NCBI RefSeq assembly: GCF_937915125.1
Contig: NZ_CALDMP010000021.1
Location: 1 to 64,000 of the forward strand
Direction of reading: 5' to 3'
DNA: 64,000 nt
DNA from: an uncultured Ruminococcus sp.
Lineage (GTDB): Bacteria; Bacillota; Clostridia; Oscillospirales; Ruminococcaceae
The notes under the pieces were generated by a model. It had not been told where the DNA came from. It made no database searches and saw only the letters and a list, made by a program, of their open reading frames with translations. The translations under genes and the position numbers were made by a program. Of this stretch, positions 50,897-59,687 are shown one piece after another; position 1 is the first letter of the stretch; each line of letters opens with the position of its first letter.

Positions 50897-51679
50897 ATGA
50901 CATACAGTTATTTTCCGGGCTGTACTTTAAAGACCAAGGCGAAAGACCTCGATCATTATGCCCGGATCTCTGCTGAAGCATTGGGATTTACTCTGGAAGA
51001 ACTTCCGGACTGGCAGTGCTGCGGCGGTGTGTATCCGATGGCGAAAAATGAGATCGCAACAAAGCTCTCATCCATCCGTGCACTGGCAAAGGCAAAGGAA
51101 CTGGGACAGCCGCTGGTGACCCTTTGTTCCGCCTGTCATAATGTCATCAAGCAGGTCAACCATGACATGCAGACGGATGACAACATCGTCCTGAAGGCAA
51201 ACAATTATCTGAAGCTGGATGAGCCGTACCAGGGTGAAACCGAAGTAATTCACTATCTGGAAGTGCTGCGTGACAAGGTGGGCTTTGACGAGCTGAAAAA
51301 GAAGGTCGTCAATCCCCTGAAGGGTAAGAAAATTGCGGCATATTACGGATGTCTCCTGCTTCGTCCGGGAAAGACCATGCAGATGGACAACCCGGAGAAC
51401 CCGAAGATCCTGGAGGATTTTATCCGTGCCATCGGCGCGACACCGGTGCTCTATCCGATGCGCAATGAGTGCTGCGGCGGCTATCTGACACTGGATGAAA
51501 AGTCTGTGGCAGAGTCCCGGAGCAACAAGGTGATGACAAGCGCTGCGGAAAACGGTGCGGAGATGGTTATCACCGCATGTCCGCTCTGTCTGTACAACCT
51601 CCAGAAAAATTCCGGCGTTTCTGATCTGCCGGTCGTATACTTTACCGAACTGCTCGCCGAAGCACTCGGTCTGAAATAA
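50897..51679 (+). CDS. hdrB: HdrB: heterodisulfide reductase-like catalytic subunit
   Basis: This 260-residue soluble protein carries two complete CCG domains. The first has YFPGC, WQCCGG and CSACH; the second has YYGC, NECCGG and CPLCLYN. In methanogens these bind two non-cubane 4Fe-4S clusters that reduce the CoM-CoB heterodisulfide. Clostridia lack those coenzymes, so the acceptor must be different: a disulfide protein, a thiol cofactor, or, as the operon suggests, fumarate through FrdB. All ligand cysteines are kept, so it is a working redox subunit. AAGAAAGG precedes the ATG, 46 nt after fumC. Confidence 0.93.
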   Translation: MTYSYFPGCTLKTKAKDLDHYARISAEALGFTLEELPDWQCCGGVYPMAKNEIATKLSSIRALAKAKELGQPLVTLCSACHNVIKQVNHDMQTDDNIVLKANNYLKLDEPYQGETEVIHYLEVLRDKVGFDELKKKVVNPLKGKKIAAYYGCLLLRPGKTMQMDNPENPKILEDFIRAIGATPVLYPMRNECCGGYLTLDEKSVAESRSNKVMTSAAENGAEMVITACPLCLYNLQKNSGVSDLPVVYFTELLAEALGLK

Positions 51680-51691
51680 GGAGGAACGGAA

Positions 51692-52072
51692 ATGGCAGAT
51701 TATAAAGAGCTCGTTCTGACAGCGAGCGGCGTCAATCCGCTCAAGTGTATGCGCTGCGGCAAATGCAGCGGTACCTGTCCGTCTTATGATGCAATGGAAT
51801 ATCATCCGCATCAGTTCGTGTATATGGTGGAAAAAGGTGACATCGAAAAGCTCATGGCATCCAAGTCCATCTATACATGTCTCTCCTGCTTTGCCTGCGT
51901 AGAACGCTGCCCTCGTGACGTTGAGCCGGCAAAACTGGTGGAAGCAGTCAGACTGGCGGTGATCCGTCAGCAGGGACAGAATCACCTGAAATCGGAACAG
52001 ATCCCCGAAATGGTAGATGAGGATCTGCCGCAGCAGGCGATCGTCAGCGCATTCCGGAAATACAGCAAGTAA
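51692..52072 (+). CDS. hdrC: HdrC: heterodisulfide reductase-like Fe-S subunit
   Basis: This 126-residue electron carrier links HdrA to HdrB. Two 4Fe-4S motifs are complete: CMRCGKCSGTCP (about 21-32) and CLSCFACVERCP (about 63-74). No membrane helix is present, so this is the cytoplasmic HdrABC type rather than HdrDE. AAGGAGG precedes the ATG, 12 nt after hdrB. Confidence 0.94.
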   Translation: MADYKELVLTASGVNPLKCMRCGKCSGTCPSYDAMEYHPHQFVYMVEKGDIEKLMASKSIYTCLSCFACVERCPRDVEPAKLVEAVRLAVIRQQGQNHLKSEQIPEMVDEDLPQQAIVSAFRKYSK

Positions 52073-52084
52073 GGAGGCATAAAA

Positions 52085-54085
52085 ATGCGGAGAATTGGTG
52101 TTTTTGTATGCCACTGCGGTACGAACATTGCCGGTACTGTCGATGTAAAAACCGTTGCTGAAACTCTTGGAAAAGAGCCGGCAGTTGTTTTCTCGACAGA
52201 TTATCCGTACATGTGCTCAGAGGCAGGCCAAAACATAATCAAGGATGCAATTAAGGAATACAAGCTGGAAGGCGTTGTCGTATGTTCGTGCTCGCCGCGT
52301 ATGCATGAGGCAACCTTCCGGAAGGCAGTTCAGGCTGCTGGTCTGAACCCTTATTTGCTGGAAGTAGCAAACATCCGTGAGCAGTGCTCATGGATCCACA
52401 AGGACATGGCAGAGGGTACTGCAAAGGCAATCGTCCTGGGACGTGCAGCCATTGCAAAGGTTCTGCTGAACACCCCGCTGACTGCCGGCGAAAGCCCGGT
52501 AACGAAGCGTGCACTGGTCATCGGCGGCGGTATTGCCGGTATCCAGACAGCCCTGGATATTGCTGAGGCTGGCTATCCGGTGGATATCGTGGAAAAAGAA
52601 CCCACCATCGGCGGCAAGATGACACAGATCGACAAGACATTCCCGACACTGGACTGCTCGTCCTGTATCCTCACCCCGAAAATGGTAGAGTGTGCACAGA
52701 ATGAGAACATCACTATCTACTCCTACAGTGAAGTAGAGGCAGTGACTGGTTTCGTGGGCAATTTCAGCGTGAAGATCCGCCGGAAGGCTCGTTATGTAGA
52801 CGAGGACAAGTGTACCGGATGCGGCGCATGTACCGAAAAGTGCCCGGTCAAGAATGTACCGGATGCCTATAACCTGGGTCTGAGCAACCGTCATGCAGCT
52901 TACATTCCCTTTGCACAGGCGATCCCGAATGTGGCTGTTCTGGACAGCGAACGTTGCATCAAGCTCACCAAGGGCAAGTGCGGTCTCTGCTCCACAGTTT
53001 GCTCTGCTGGAGCCATCGACTATGAGCAGAAAGAAACTATTGTCGAGGAAAAGTACGGTGCCATCGTTGCTGCGACAGGTTATAATCCGATCAACATCGA
53101 CGGTTATGATGAATTCGCATATTCTCAGAGCAAGGATGTTGTGACTTCTCTGGAGTTCGAGCGTATCCTCAAGGCAGACGGTCCTACAGATGGTCATCTG
53201 CAGCGTCTTTCTGACGGCAAGCAGCCGAAAACACTGGTATTTGTACAGTGTGTGGGCAGCCGTGAATCCGGTTCTACCCATGGCTGCGGCAAGGAGTACT
53301 GCTCCAAGATCTGCTGTATGTATACCGCAAAGCATGCCATGCTCTGCCGTGAAAAATATCCGGATACCGATGTTTATGTATTCTACATTGACGTTCGTAC
53401 ACCGGGTAAGAATTACGACGAATTCTATCGCCGTGCAGTAGAACAGTACGGTGTACATTATATTAAAGGTATGGTGGGCAAGGTCGCACCGCAGGCAGAT
53501 GGTACTCTGGATGTCCAGGCTTCTGACCTGATCTCCAATGAACAGATGCACATCAAGGCAGATATGGTCGTTCTGGCAGCAGCCATTGAGCCGGACAAGA
53601 CAGCTCGTCCTCTGGCAACCATGCTCACTGCCAGCATGGATACCAATGACTTCTTCACCGAAGCACACGCAAAGCTGCGTCCGGTAGAATCCCCGACAGC
53701 AGGTGTATTCCTGTCCGGTGTCTGCCAGGGCCCGAAGGATATTCCGGAGACTGTTGCACAGGCAGGCGCTGCCGCATCCAAGGTAATTGGTCTGCTGGCA
53801 AAGGATAAGCTCTCCTGCAATCCCTGTGTTGCACATTCCGACGAGCTCAAGTGTAACGGCTGCTCGTCTTGTGCAAACGTTTGTCCCTATGGTGCGATCA
53901 CTTATATGGATAAGGACTTCAGCCGCCGCAAGGATGGCACAATGATTCGCCGCGTGGCATCTGTCAATGAGGCAGTATGTCAGGGATGCGGTGCATGTAC
54001 GGTTGCCTGCCCGTCCGGTGCAATGGATCTGAAGGGCTTCGCAACCAGTCAGATTATGGCGGAGGTAGATGCAATATGCAAGTAA
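52085..54085 (+). CDS. hdrA: HdrA: flavin-based electron-bifurcating subunit
   Basis: This 666-residue FAD protein is the bifurcation core. An N-terminal domain (about 1-135) contains FVCHCG and CSCSPRMHE, the FAD-binding motif is LVIGGGIAGIQTALD (about 142), and the Fe-S segment DCSSCILTPKMVE follows. Ferredoxin-type sites are CTGCGACTEKCP (about 240) and, at the C-terminus, CNGCSSCANVCP and CQGCGACTVACP, which provide a route to free ferredoxin. The length matches single-unit HdrA. AAGGAGG precedes the ATG. The stop overlaps flxD by 10 nt. Confidence 0.95.
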   Translation: MRRIGVFVCHCGTNIAGTVDVKTVAETLGKEPAVVFSTDYPYMCSEAGQNIIKDAIKEYKLEGVVVCSCSPRMHEATFRKAVQAAGLNPYLLEVANIREQCSWIHKDMAEGTAKAIVLGRAAIAKVLLNTPLTAGESPVTKRALVIGGGIAGIQTALDIAEAGYPVDIVEKEPTIGGKMTQIDKTFPTLDCSSCILTPKMVECAQNENITIYSYSEVEAVTGFVGNFSVKIRRKARYVDEDKCTGCGACTEKCPVKNVPDAYNLGLSNRHAAYIPFAQAIPNVAVLDSERCIKLTKGKCGLCSTVCSAGAIDYEQKETIVEEKYGAIVAATGYNPINIDGYDEFAYSQSKDVVTSLEFERILKADGPTDGHLQRLSDGKQPKTLVFVQCVGSRESGSTHGCGKEYCSKICCMYTAKHAMLCREKYPDTDVYVFYIDVRTPGKNYDEFYRRAVEQYGVHYIKGMVGKVAPQADGTLDVQASDLISNEQMHIKADMVVLAAAIEPDKTARPLATMLTASMDTNDFFTEAHAKLRPVESPTAGVFLSGVCQGPKDIPETVAQAGAAASKVIGLLAKDKLSCNPCVAHSDELKCNGCSSCANVCPYGAITYMDKDFSRRKDGTMIRRVASVNEAVCQGCGACTVACPSGAMDLKGFATSQIMAEVDAICK

Positions 54086-54516
54086 ATCAGGAATTCAGAC
54101 CGAAAATCGTCGCATTCTGCTGTAACTGGTGTTCGTATGCAGGTGCTGACCTTGCGGGAACCAACCGCTCTAACTATCCGGCAGATGTCAAGATCATCCG
54201 TGTACCTTGCTCCTGCCGTGTGAATCCGCTCTTTATTCTGCGTGCCTTTCAGCGCGGCGCAGACGGCGTGATTCTCTGCGGATGCCATCCGGGTGACTGT
54301 CACTACACCACCGGTAACTATTATGCACGCCGCAGAATGACCATGCTCTTCTCTATGCTCGACTATCTGGGTATCGAAAAAGAGCGTACCCGTGTAGAAT
54401 GGGTATCCGCCGCAGAAGGTGCAAAGTTTGCAGCTACTATGAATGAATTCGTGGCAACTGTAACAGCACTGGGCGAGAACAAGAGACTGGAGGATCTGAG
54501 ATGCAAAGCGAAATGA
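54076..54516 (+). CDS. flxD: FlxD/MvhD-type Fe-S protein
   Basis: This 146-residue protein is homologous to MvhD, the 2Fe-2S subunit that passes electrons into HdrA. The conserved cysteines lie in FCCNWCSYAGAD, VPCSCRVNP and CGCHPGDCHY. The start at 54076 lies inside the hdrA end and is preceded by GGAGG. No hydrogenase subunits (MvhA, MvhG) are nearby; instead Flx genes follow, so the donor should be NAD(P)H. It overlaps the next gene by 16 nt. Confidence 0.93.
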   Translation: MQVNQEFRPKIVAFCCNWCSYAGADLAGTNRSNYPADVKIIRVPCSCRVNPLFILRAFQRGADGVILCGCHPGDCHYTTGNYYARRRMTMLFSMLDYLGIEKERTRVEWVSAAEGAKFAATMNEFVATVTALGENKRLEDLRCKAK

Positions 54517-55475
54517 TGAAAAGAGCCTCCGCGCTTCTGGCAGACGGTACAGTGGTACGTGTTCTGGGCTGGAAAAACGGTGAATTCGTATATGATCCCA
54601 CACCGACTGTGTTTGATTCTGCGGAAGCTCTGGAACAGGATTTTGTATATCACGATTTTTGCGGCAGCAACCTGTCGAAGTATCTGATCAAGCTGTCCAA
54701 GTTGGAGGGAAAAACCCTGGTTTTCCTGAAACCCTGCGATTCCTACAGCTTCAACCAGCTGCTGACAGAACACCGCATCAAGCGTGAAAATGTATATATC
54801 ATCGGCATTCCCTGTGACGGAAAGCTGGATCCGGACACTGTCCGTGCTTCTGGTGCAGAGGGTATCCTGGGCGTTTCCACAGAGGGCGATACCGTAAAGG
54901 TGGATACCATGTACGGTGATGTGACCTTGAACAAGGCTGACTGTCTGCTGGAACGCTGCAAGGTCTGCAAGAGCCACGAGGTAGTCGTGTTCGACGAGAT
55001 GCTGGGCGAAAACGGCAGTGTAAACGAGGATTGCGGCAGATTTGATGAAGTGGCAAAGCTGGAAGCCATGACACCCGATGAGCGTTTTGCTTTCTGGCGC
55101 GGTGAGCTTTCCCGCTGCATCCGCTGCAATGCCTGTCGCAATGTGTGCCCGGCATGTAGCTGCGAGCAGTGCGTATTCGACAACCCGGCATCCGGCGTAT
55201 CCCAGAAGGCGGCGGCAGATTCTTTCGAAGAGAATATGTTCCACATCATCCGTGCATTCCACGTTGCCGGTCGCTGCACAGACTGCGGCGAGTGCTCTCG
55301 TGTATGTCCGCAGCACATTCCGCTGCACCTGCTGAACCGCAAGTTCATCAAGGATATCAACACCTATTATGGGGAATATCAGGCAGGTGCAGAAGAGGGA
55401 AGCCGTGCACCGCTGGTGAACTTCACCCAGGAGGACTGCGAGCCGAATGTTGTATATAAAGGAGGCAGCAAGTGA
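54501..55475 (+). CDS. flxC: FlxC-like 4Fe-4S protein
   Basis: This 324-residue protein has an N-terminal half resembling FrhB/FdhB-type subunits (LVFLKPCDSYSFNQLL and VYIIGIPCDG) and a C-terminal dicluster ferredoxin with CIRCNACRNVCPACSCEQC (about 203-221) and CTDCGECSRVCP (about 259-270). A further cysteine pair is in CKVCKSHE. It matches the Fe-S subunits of FlxABCD; which of the two neighbours is B and which is C is my assignment by position. GGAGG precedes the ATG. Confidence 0.82.
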   Translation: MQSEMMKRASALLADGTVVRVLGWKNGEFVYDPTPTVFDSAEALEQDFVYHDFCGSNLSKYLIKLSKLEGKTLVFLKPCDSYSFNQLLTEHRIKRENVYIIGIPCDGKLDPDTVRASGAEGILGVSTEGDTVKVDTMYGDVTLNKADCLLERCKVCKSHEVVVFDEMLGENGSVNEDCGRFDEVAKLEAMTPDERFAFWRGELSRCIRCNACRNVCPACSCEQCVFDNPASGVSQKAAADSFEENMFHIIRAFHVAGRCTDCGECSRVCPQHIPLHLLNRKFIKDINTYYGEYQAGAEEGSRAPLVNFTQEDCEPNVVYKGGSK

Positions 55476-56509
55476 TGAAAAAAGTTTCATGTTCGAATCT
55501 GGATGCGCTGTTCGCTGCCATTGCAGAGGCAAAAAAGCTCTATCTGCCTACAGCAGACGGTGCCGATGAAAAGCGCGGCGCAAAATACGCTGCCTGGACA
55601 CCGGAAACGGTCTATGCAGCAGATGCTGTCAATACCGTCCGCAGTGCGAAGGATTTCTTCTTCCCGCAGGTAGAACGCATGGCAAACTTCAAGGTGGAGG
55701 GAAAATCCATCGAGGTCAAGGATATCCGTGAGGAATGCGAAGATTTCGTGATCTTTGGTGTACGTGCCTGCGATGCGGCAAGCTTCAAGATCCTGGACAG
55801 CGTTTATCTGTCCGATCCGGTAGACACCTTCTATCAGAACCGCCGGGAGCACGGTGTCATCATGACCATGGCATGCGGAAAGCCCAGCGAGACCTGCTTC
55901 TGCTCCGTATTCGGCATCGATGCCGCAGAGCCGGCAGGGGATATCAGCTGCTGGAGATCCGGCGATGAGATCCTGATGCAGGCAAACACCGAAAAGGGTG
56001 AGGCGCTGCTGGCATCTCTGCCTATGCTGGAGGATGCTGCCGACAATGCTGCCGATGCGGCGAAGGAAGATATCCGCAAGGTGCTGGATAAGCTGCCGCT
56101 GAAGAATTTGTCTACTGACAAGTTCGGTGGAGACAAGCTCATGGAATTGTTTGATTCCGACAAGTGGGAAGGACTTTCTCAGTCCTGTCTGGCATGCGGT
56201 ACTTGTACTTTTGTCTGTCCGACTTGCCAGTGCTATGATATCCGTGATTATGACACGGGTCATGGCATCCAGCGCTTCCGCTGCTGGGACAGCTGCATGT
56301 ACTCTGACTTTACGCTCTGTGCACATGGTAATACCAGAACTACACAGATGCAGCGTTTCCGTCAGCGATTCATGCACAAGCTGGTTTACTATCCCGCAAA
56401 CAATGAGGGTACCTTTGGATGCGTTGGCTGCGGCCGCTGCATGAAGAGCTGCCCGATTTCCATGAACATCGTAAAAGTCATGAAGACACTGGGGGAGGAT
56501 CACGAATGA
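55475..56509 (+). CDS. flxB: FlxB-like 4Fe-4S dicluster protein (AsrA-like)
   Basis: This 344-residue protein has an N-terminal domain with FVIFGVRACDAAS and two further cysteines in ETCFCSVFG, and a C-terminal dicluster ferredoxin: CLACGTCTFVCPTCQCYD (about 233) and CVGCGRCMKSCP (about 313). The same layout occurs in AsrA of anaerobic sulfite reductase. With flxA next to it, it would take electrons from the NAD(P)H-oxidising flavoprotein. AAGGAGG precedes the ATG, which overlaps the previous stop in TGATG. It shares its architecture with the gene before it. Confidence 0.85.
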   Translation: MKKVSCSNLDALFAAIAEAKKLYLPTADGADEKRGAKYAAWTPETVYAADAVNTVRSAKDFFFPQVERMANFKVEGKSIEVKDIREECEDFVIFGVRACDAASFKILDSVYLSDPVDTFYQNRREHGVIMTMACGKPSETCFCSVFGIDAAEPAGDISCWRSGDEILMQANTEKGEALLASLPMLEDAADNAADAAKEDIRKVLDKLPLKNLSTDKFGGDKLMELFDSDKWEGLSQSCLACGTCTFVCPTCQCYDIRDYDTGHGIQRFRCWDSCMYSDFTLCAHGNTRTTQMQRFRQRFMHKLVYYPANNEGTFGCVGCGRCMKSCPISMNIVKVMKTLGEDHE

Positions 56510-57339
56510 GACAAGAAGCGTTAATTCCGAAGGTCGGCGTTGTCACAGACATTCGTATGGACACTCCGGATGTCAAGACCTTCCGTGTGGTTGGACTTGA
56601 CGGAAAAAAAGTCTTTGAACATATGCCCGGTCAGTGCGCAATGCTCTCCATTCCGGGCGTTGGTGAGGGTATGTTCTCCATTACCTCTTCGCCGACAAAT
56701 ACTGAATTTATGGAATTCAGCATCAAGAAGTGCGGTTGCCTGACCAGCTGGCTGCACATGATGGAAGTGGGTCAGCAGGTGACTATCCGTGGACCGTACG
56801 GTAAGAATTTCCCTGTAGAAACGGATCTGAAGGGCAAGGATCTGCTCTTTATTGCCGGCGGTATCGGTCTGGCTCCGCTGCGCTCTGTCATTAACTATTG
56901 CCGTGACAAGAAGAAGGAAGATCCCAATGCTTATGGCTCGTTGCACATCATCTATGGTTCCCGTTCGGCAGATGATCTGGTAGACTATCAGGAAATTCTG
57001 GACGAATGGAAGCAGGACTGCAAAGTGGATCTGACCATCGACCGTCCTCAGGAAGGCTGGGATGGACACGTTGGCTTCATCCCCAGTTATGTGGAAGAGC
57101 TGAAGCCGGATCTGAACCGCACAGTTCTCATCTGCGGACCGCCTATCATGATCAAGTTCACGCTGGATGGTCTGAAAAAGCTGGGATTCCAGGAGACACA
57201 GGTGTATACCACAATGGAGCTGCGCATGAAGTGCGGTATCGGCAAGTGCGGCCGCTGCAATATCGGTGACAAATACGTCTGCAAGGACGGTCCGGTATTC
57301 CGCTTTGATGAGCTGTCCGAACTGCCGAATGAATATTAA
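56506..57339 (+). CDS. flxA: FlxA-like NAD(P)H:acceptor flavoprotein (FNR/AsrB family)
   Basis: This 277-residue ferredoxin-NADP reductase-type protein has an FAD domain (about 10-100, MPGQCAMLSIPGVGEGMFSI), a nucleotide-binding domain (about 105-230, FIAGGIGLAPLRSVI and ICGPPIMIKF), and a C-terminal Fe-S motif (MKCGIGKCGRC with a later Cys) like AsrB and PyrK. It is the NADH entry point of the Flx module in my reading; NADH versus NADPH cannot be told. ATGA overlap with flxB. Confidence 0.9.
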   Translation: MRQEALIPKVGVVTDIRMDTPDVKTFRVVGLDGKKVFEHMPGQCAMLSIPGVGEGMFSITSSPTNTEFMEFSIKKCGCLTSWLHMMEVGQQVTIRGPYGKNFPVETDLKGKDLLFIAGGIGLAPLRSVINYCRDKKKEDPNAYGSLHIIYGSRSADDLVDYQEILDEWKQDCKVDLTIDRPQEGWDGHVGFIPSYVEELKPDLNRTVLICGPPIMIKFTLDGLKKLGFQETQVYTTMELRMKCGIGKCGRCNIGDKYVCKDGPVFRFDELSELPNEY

Positions 57340-57357
57340 TGGTAAAGGAGAATTCAC

Positions 57358-58032
57358 ATGGAACAGATGGTTAATGTGTTCGTGATGGGCAAGAAGTACG
57401 AGGTACCTGCCAGCCTGACCATCATGAAGGCTTTGGAATATGCTGGTTATAAACTGGTTCGCGGCTGCGGCTGCCGGAATGGCTTCTGCGGTGCGTGCGC
57501 TACGATCTACCGCATCAAGGGCGACAGAGAACTGCACACCTGCCTGGCTTGCTCCACTCAGGTGGTAGAGGGCATGTACATCACCCAGCTGCCGTTCTTC
57601 CCGCTGATCAAGGAGATCTACGACATCAACGAGGTTCGTCCGGATGAGACAGTTATGATGAAGAACTATCCGGAAATTTATTCGTGTATCGGCTGTAATG
57701 CATGTACCAACGCATGTACGCAGGGTCTGAATGTGATGCAGTACATCGCATATGCACAGCGTGCAGAGTATGCAAAGTGCGCAGAGGAATCCTTTGACTG
57801 CGTTATGTGCGGCGTTTGCTCTTCCCGCTGCCCAGCTGGTATCTCTCATCCCCAGGTTGCAATGCTGGCTCGCCGCCTGAATGGTAAGTACATTGCACCG
57901 AAGTGCCAGCATCTGGCTGACCGTGTCGAAGAGATCGCAAGCGGCAAGTGCGAAGAGGCAATCCGTGCAAATATGGCACTGGATGACGCTGCTATCCGTG
58001 AGATGTACAACACTCGTGAAATCGAAAAGTAA
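57358..58032 (+). CDS. frdB: Fumarate reductase iron-sulfur subunit
   Basis: This 224-residue SdhB/FrdB-like subunit has an N-terminal plant-type 2Fe-2S domain (GCGCRNGFCGACATIY, then CLAC) and a C-terminal helical ferredoxin domain with CIGCNACTNACTQG (about 104) and CVMCGVCSSRCPAG (about 143). The last motif has four cysteines where typical FrdB proteins hold a 3Fe-4S cluster, so it probably binds 4Fe-4S. No hydrophobic anchor is present, and no frdC or frdD gene follows. AAAGGAG precedes the ATG, 18 nt after flxA. Confidence 0.9.
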   Translation: MEQMVNVFVMGKKYEVPASLTIMKALEYAGYKLVRGCGCRNGFCGACATIYRIKGDRELHTCLACSTQVVEGMYITQLPFFPLIKEIYDINEVRPDETVMMKNYPEIYSCIGCNACTNACTQGLNVMQYIAYAQRAEYAKCAEESFDCVMCGVCSSRCPAGISHPQVAMLARRLNGKYIAPKCQHLADRVEEIASGKCEEAIRANMALDDAAIREMYNTREIEK

Positions 58033-58047
58033 GGGAGGATCTGCAGA

Positions 58048-59646
58048 ATGTATACTGAAGAAATGCTGGAATCCATTAAGCTGGTAGAGGCTGCGAGAGC
58101 AGAAAATGCTGCAATGGAACCGAGAAGAATGACTGCGGAGGAAAAGGACACCCTGCTGAAAACATACCACCCGGACTATCGTACTGACCAGTTCGATACC
58201 ATTACTGTTGGTCCGAACAAGGGTGAAAAGGCACCGAAGGAACTGGTTCGCCTGCTTCAGGCAGACAGCCGTATCAAGGACGATCTGCCGGATCTGTCCT
58301 GCCCGGACTATGAGACTGACGTACTGATCATCGGCGGCGGCGGTGCAGGTGCTTCTGCTGCAATCGAAGCTGACAATGCAGGCGCTAAGGTTATGATCGT
58401 AACCAAGCTGCGTATCGGTGATGCAAACACCATGATGGCAGAAGGCGGCATCCAGGCTGCGGACAAGCCCAACGATTCTCCGGCACAGCACTTCCTGGAC
58501 GCTTACGGTGGCGGTCATTTCGCAGCTGACAAGGAACTGGTTTACAAGCTGGTTACTGAGGCTCCGGACTGCATCCAGTGGCTGAACGAGCTGGGCGTAG
58601 AGTTCGACAAGGACGCTGAGGGCAACATGATCACCACCCACGGCGGCGGTACTTCCCGGAAGAGAATGCACGCTGCAAAGGACTATTCCGGTGCAGAAAT
58701 CATGCGTACACTCCGTGACGAAGTGCTGAACCGTGAGATTCCGGTTGTAGATTTCACTTCTGCAATTGAACTGATCATGGACGACAAGGGTCACTGCGCA
58801 GGTGCTGTTCTCCAGAACATGGAAACCGGCGAAATCCTGATTGCAAAGGCAAAGGTTGTTATCATCGCTACCGGCGGTGCAGGCAGAATGCACTATCAGG
58901 GTTTCCCGACTTCCAACCACTACGGCGCAACCGCAGATGGTCTGGTACTGGCATATCGTGTTGGCGCTCCGTTGCTGTATCAGGATACTCTCCAGTATCA
59001 CCCCACTGGTGCGGCTTTCCCGGAACAGATCTTCGGCGCACTGGTTACCGAAAAGGTTCGTTCTCTGGGCGCAAAGCTGGTTAATGTTAACGGCGAAGTA
59101 TTCATGCATCCGCTGGAAACTCGTGACGTTGCTGCTGCGTCTATCATTCGTGAGTGCAAGCGCGGCAATCAGGTCAAGACTCCGGAGGGTCAGGGCGTAT
59201 GGCTCGACACACCGATGATCGAACTGAAAAATGGCGAGGGTACCATCGAAAAGCGCATTCCGGCTATGCTGCGTATGTTTGGCAAGTATGGCATTGATAT
59301 CCGCAAGCAGCCAATCATTGTATATCCGACACTGCACTACCAGAACGGTGGCGTAAAGGTCGGCACTGACAGCCAGACCTGTGTGGAAAACCTGTTCGTT
59401 GCTGGTGAGGCAGCTGGCGGTGTACACGGTCGCAATCGTCTGATGGGTAACTCTCTGCTGGATGTTATCGTATTCGGACGTAACGCTGGTAAGTACGCTG
59501 CTGCTAAGGCAAAGGATGTTGTTGTGGGCAAGCTGACGCTGGATCACGTTGCAAAGTTCGAAAAGGAACTGGCAGACGCTGGCATTCAGGCAGATACCGT
59601 TTCTCCGATGCTCCTGCCGGATTATGCTCGCAAGGTAAACAATTGA
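58048..59646 (+). CDS. frdA: Fumarate reductase flavoprotein subunit (soluble, unusual form)
   Basis: This 532-residue SdhA/FrdA-like flavoprotein should reduce fumarate to succinate. The FAD motif VLIIGGGGAGASAAIEA starts only at about 92; the first 90 residues are an N-terminal extension not found in standard FrdA. The position of the FAD-linking histidine (S-H-T in membrane enzymes) reads GDANTMMAEGG, so FAD is probably not covalent. Substrate-site segments QYHPTGA, HYQNGGVKV and GEAAGGVHGRNRLMGNSL are kept. The C-terminal domain is short. L-aspartate oxidase shares the fold, but the FrdB partner argues for fumarate reductase. AGGGAGG precedes the ATG. Confidence 0.88.
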   Translation: MYTEEMLESIKLVEAARAENAAMEPRRMTAEEKDTLLKTYHPDYRTDQFDTITVGPNKGEKAPKELVRLLQADSRIKDDLPDLSCPDYETDVLIIGGGGAGASAAIEADNAGAKVMIVTKLRIGDANTMMAEGGIQAADKPNDSPAQHFLDAYGGGHFAADKELVYKLVTEAPDCIQWLNELGVEFDKDAEGNMITTHGGGTSRKRMHAAKDYSGAEIMRTLRDEVLNREIPVVDFTSAIELIMDDKGHCAGAVLQNMETGEILIAKAKVVIIATGGAGRMHYQGFPTSNHYGATADGLVLAYRVGAPLLYQDTLQYHPTGAAFPEQIFGALVTEKVRSLGAKLVNVNGEVFMHPLETRDVAAASIIRECKRGNQVKTPEGQGVWLDTPMIELKNGEGTIEKRIPAMLRMFGKYGIDIRKQPIIVYPTLHYQNGGVKVGTDSQTCVENLFVAGEAAGGVHGRNRLMGNSLLDVIVFGRNAGKYAAAKAKDVVVGKLTLDHVAKFEKELADAGIQADTVSPMLLPDYARKVNN

Positions 59647-59687
59647 CTTTTTATAAAAAGTGAGAATTGATTTTTCATTTATATCAT

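Noticed and set aside
54076..57339. A hydrogenase-linked (MvhADG) complex
   Set aside because: MvhD is present, but no NiFe hydrogenase large or small subunit is near; FlxA/B/C-type proteins take that place.
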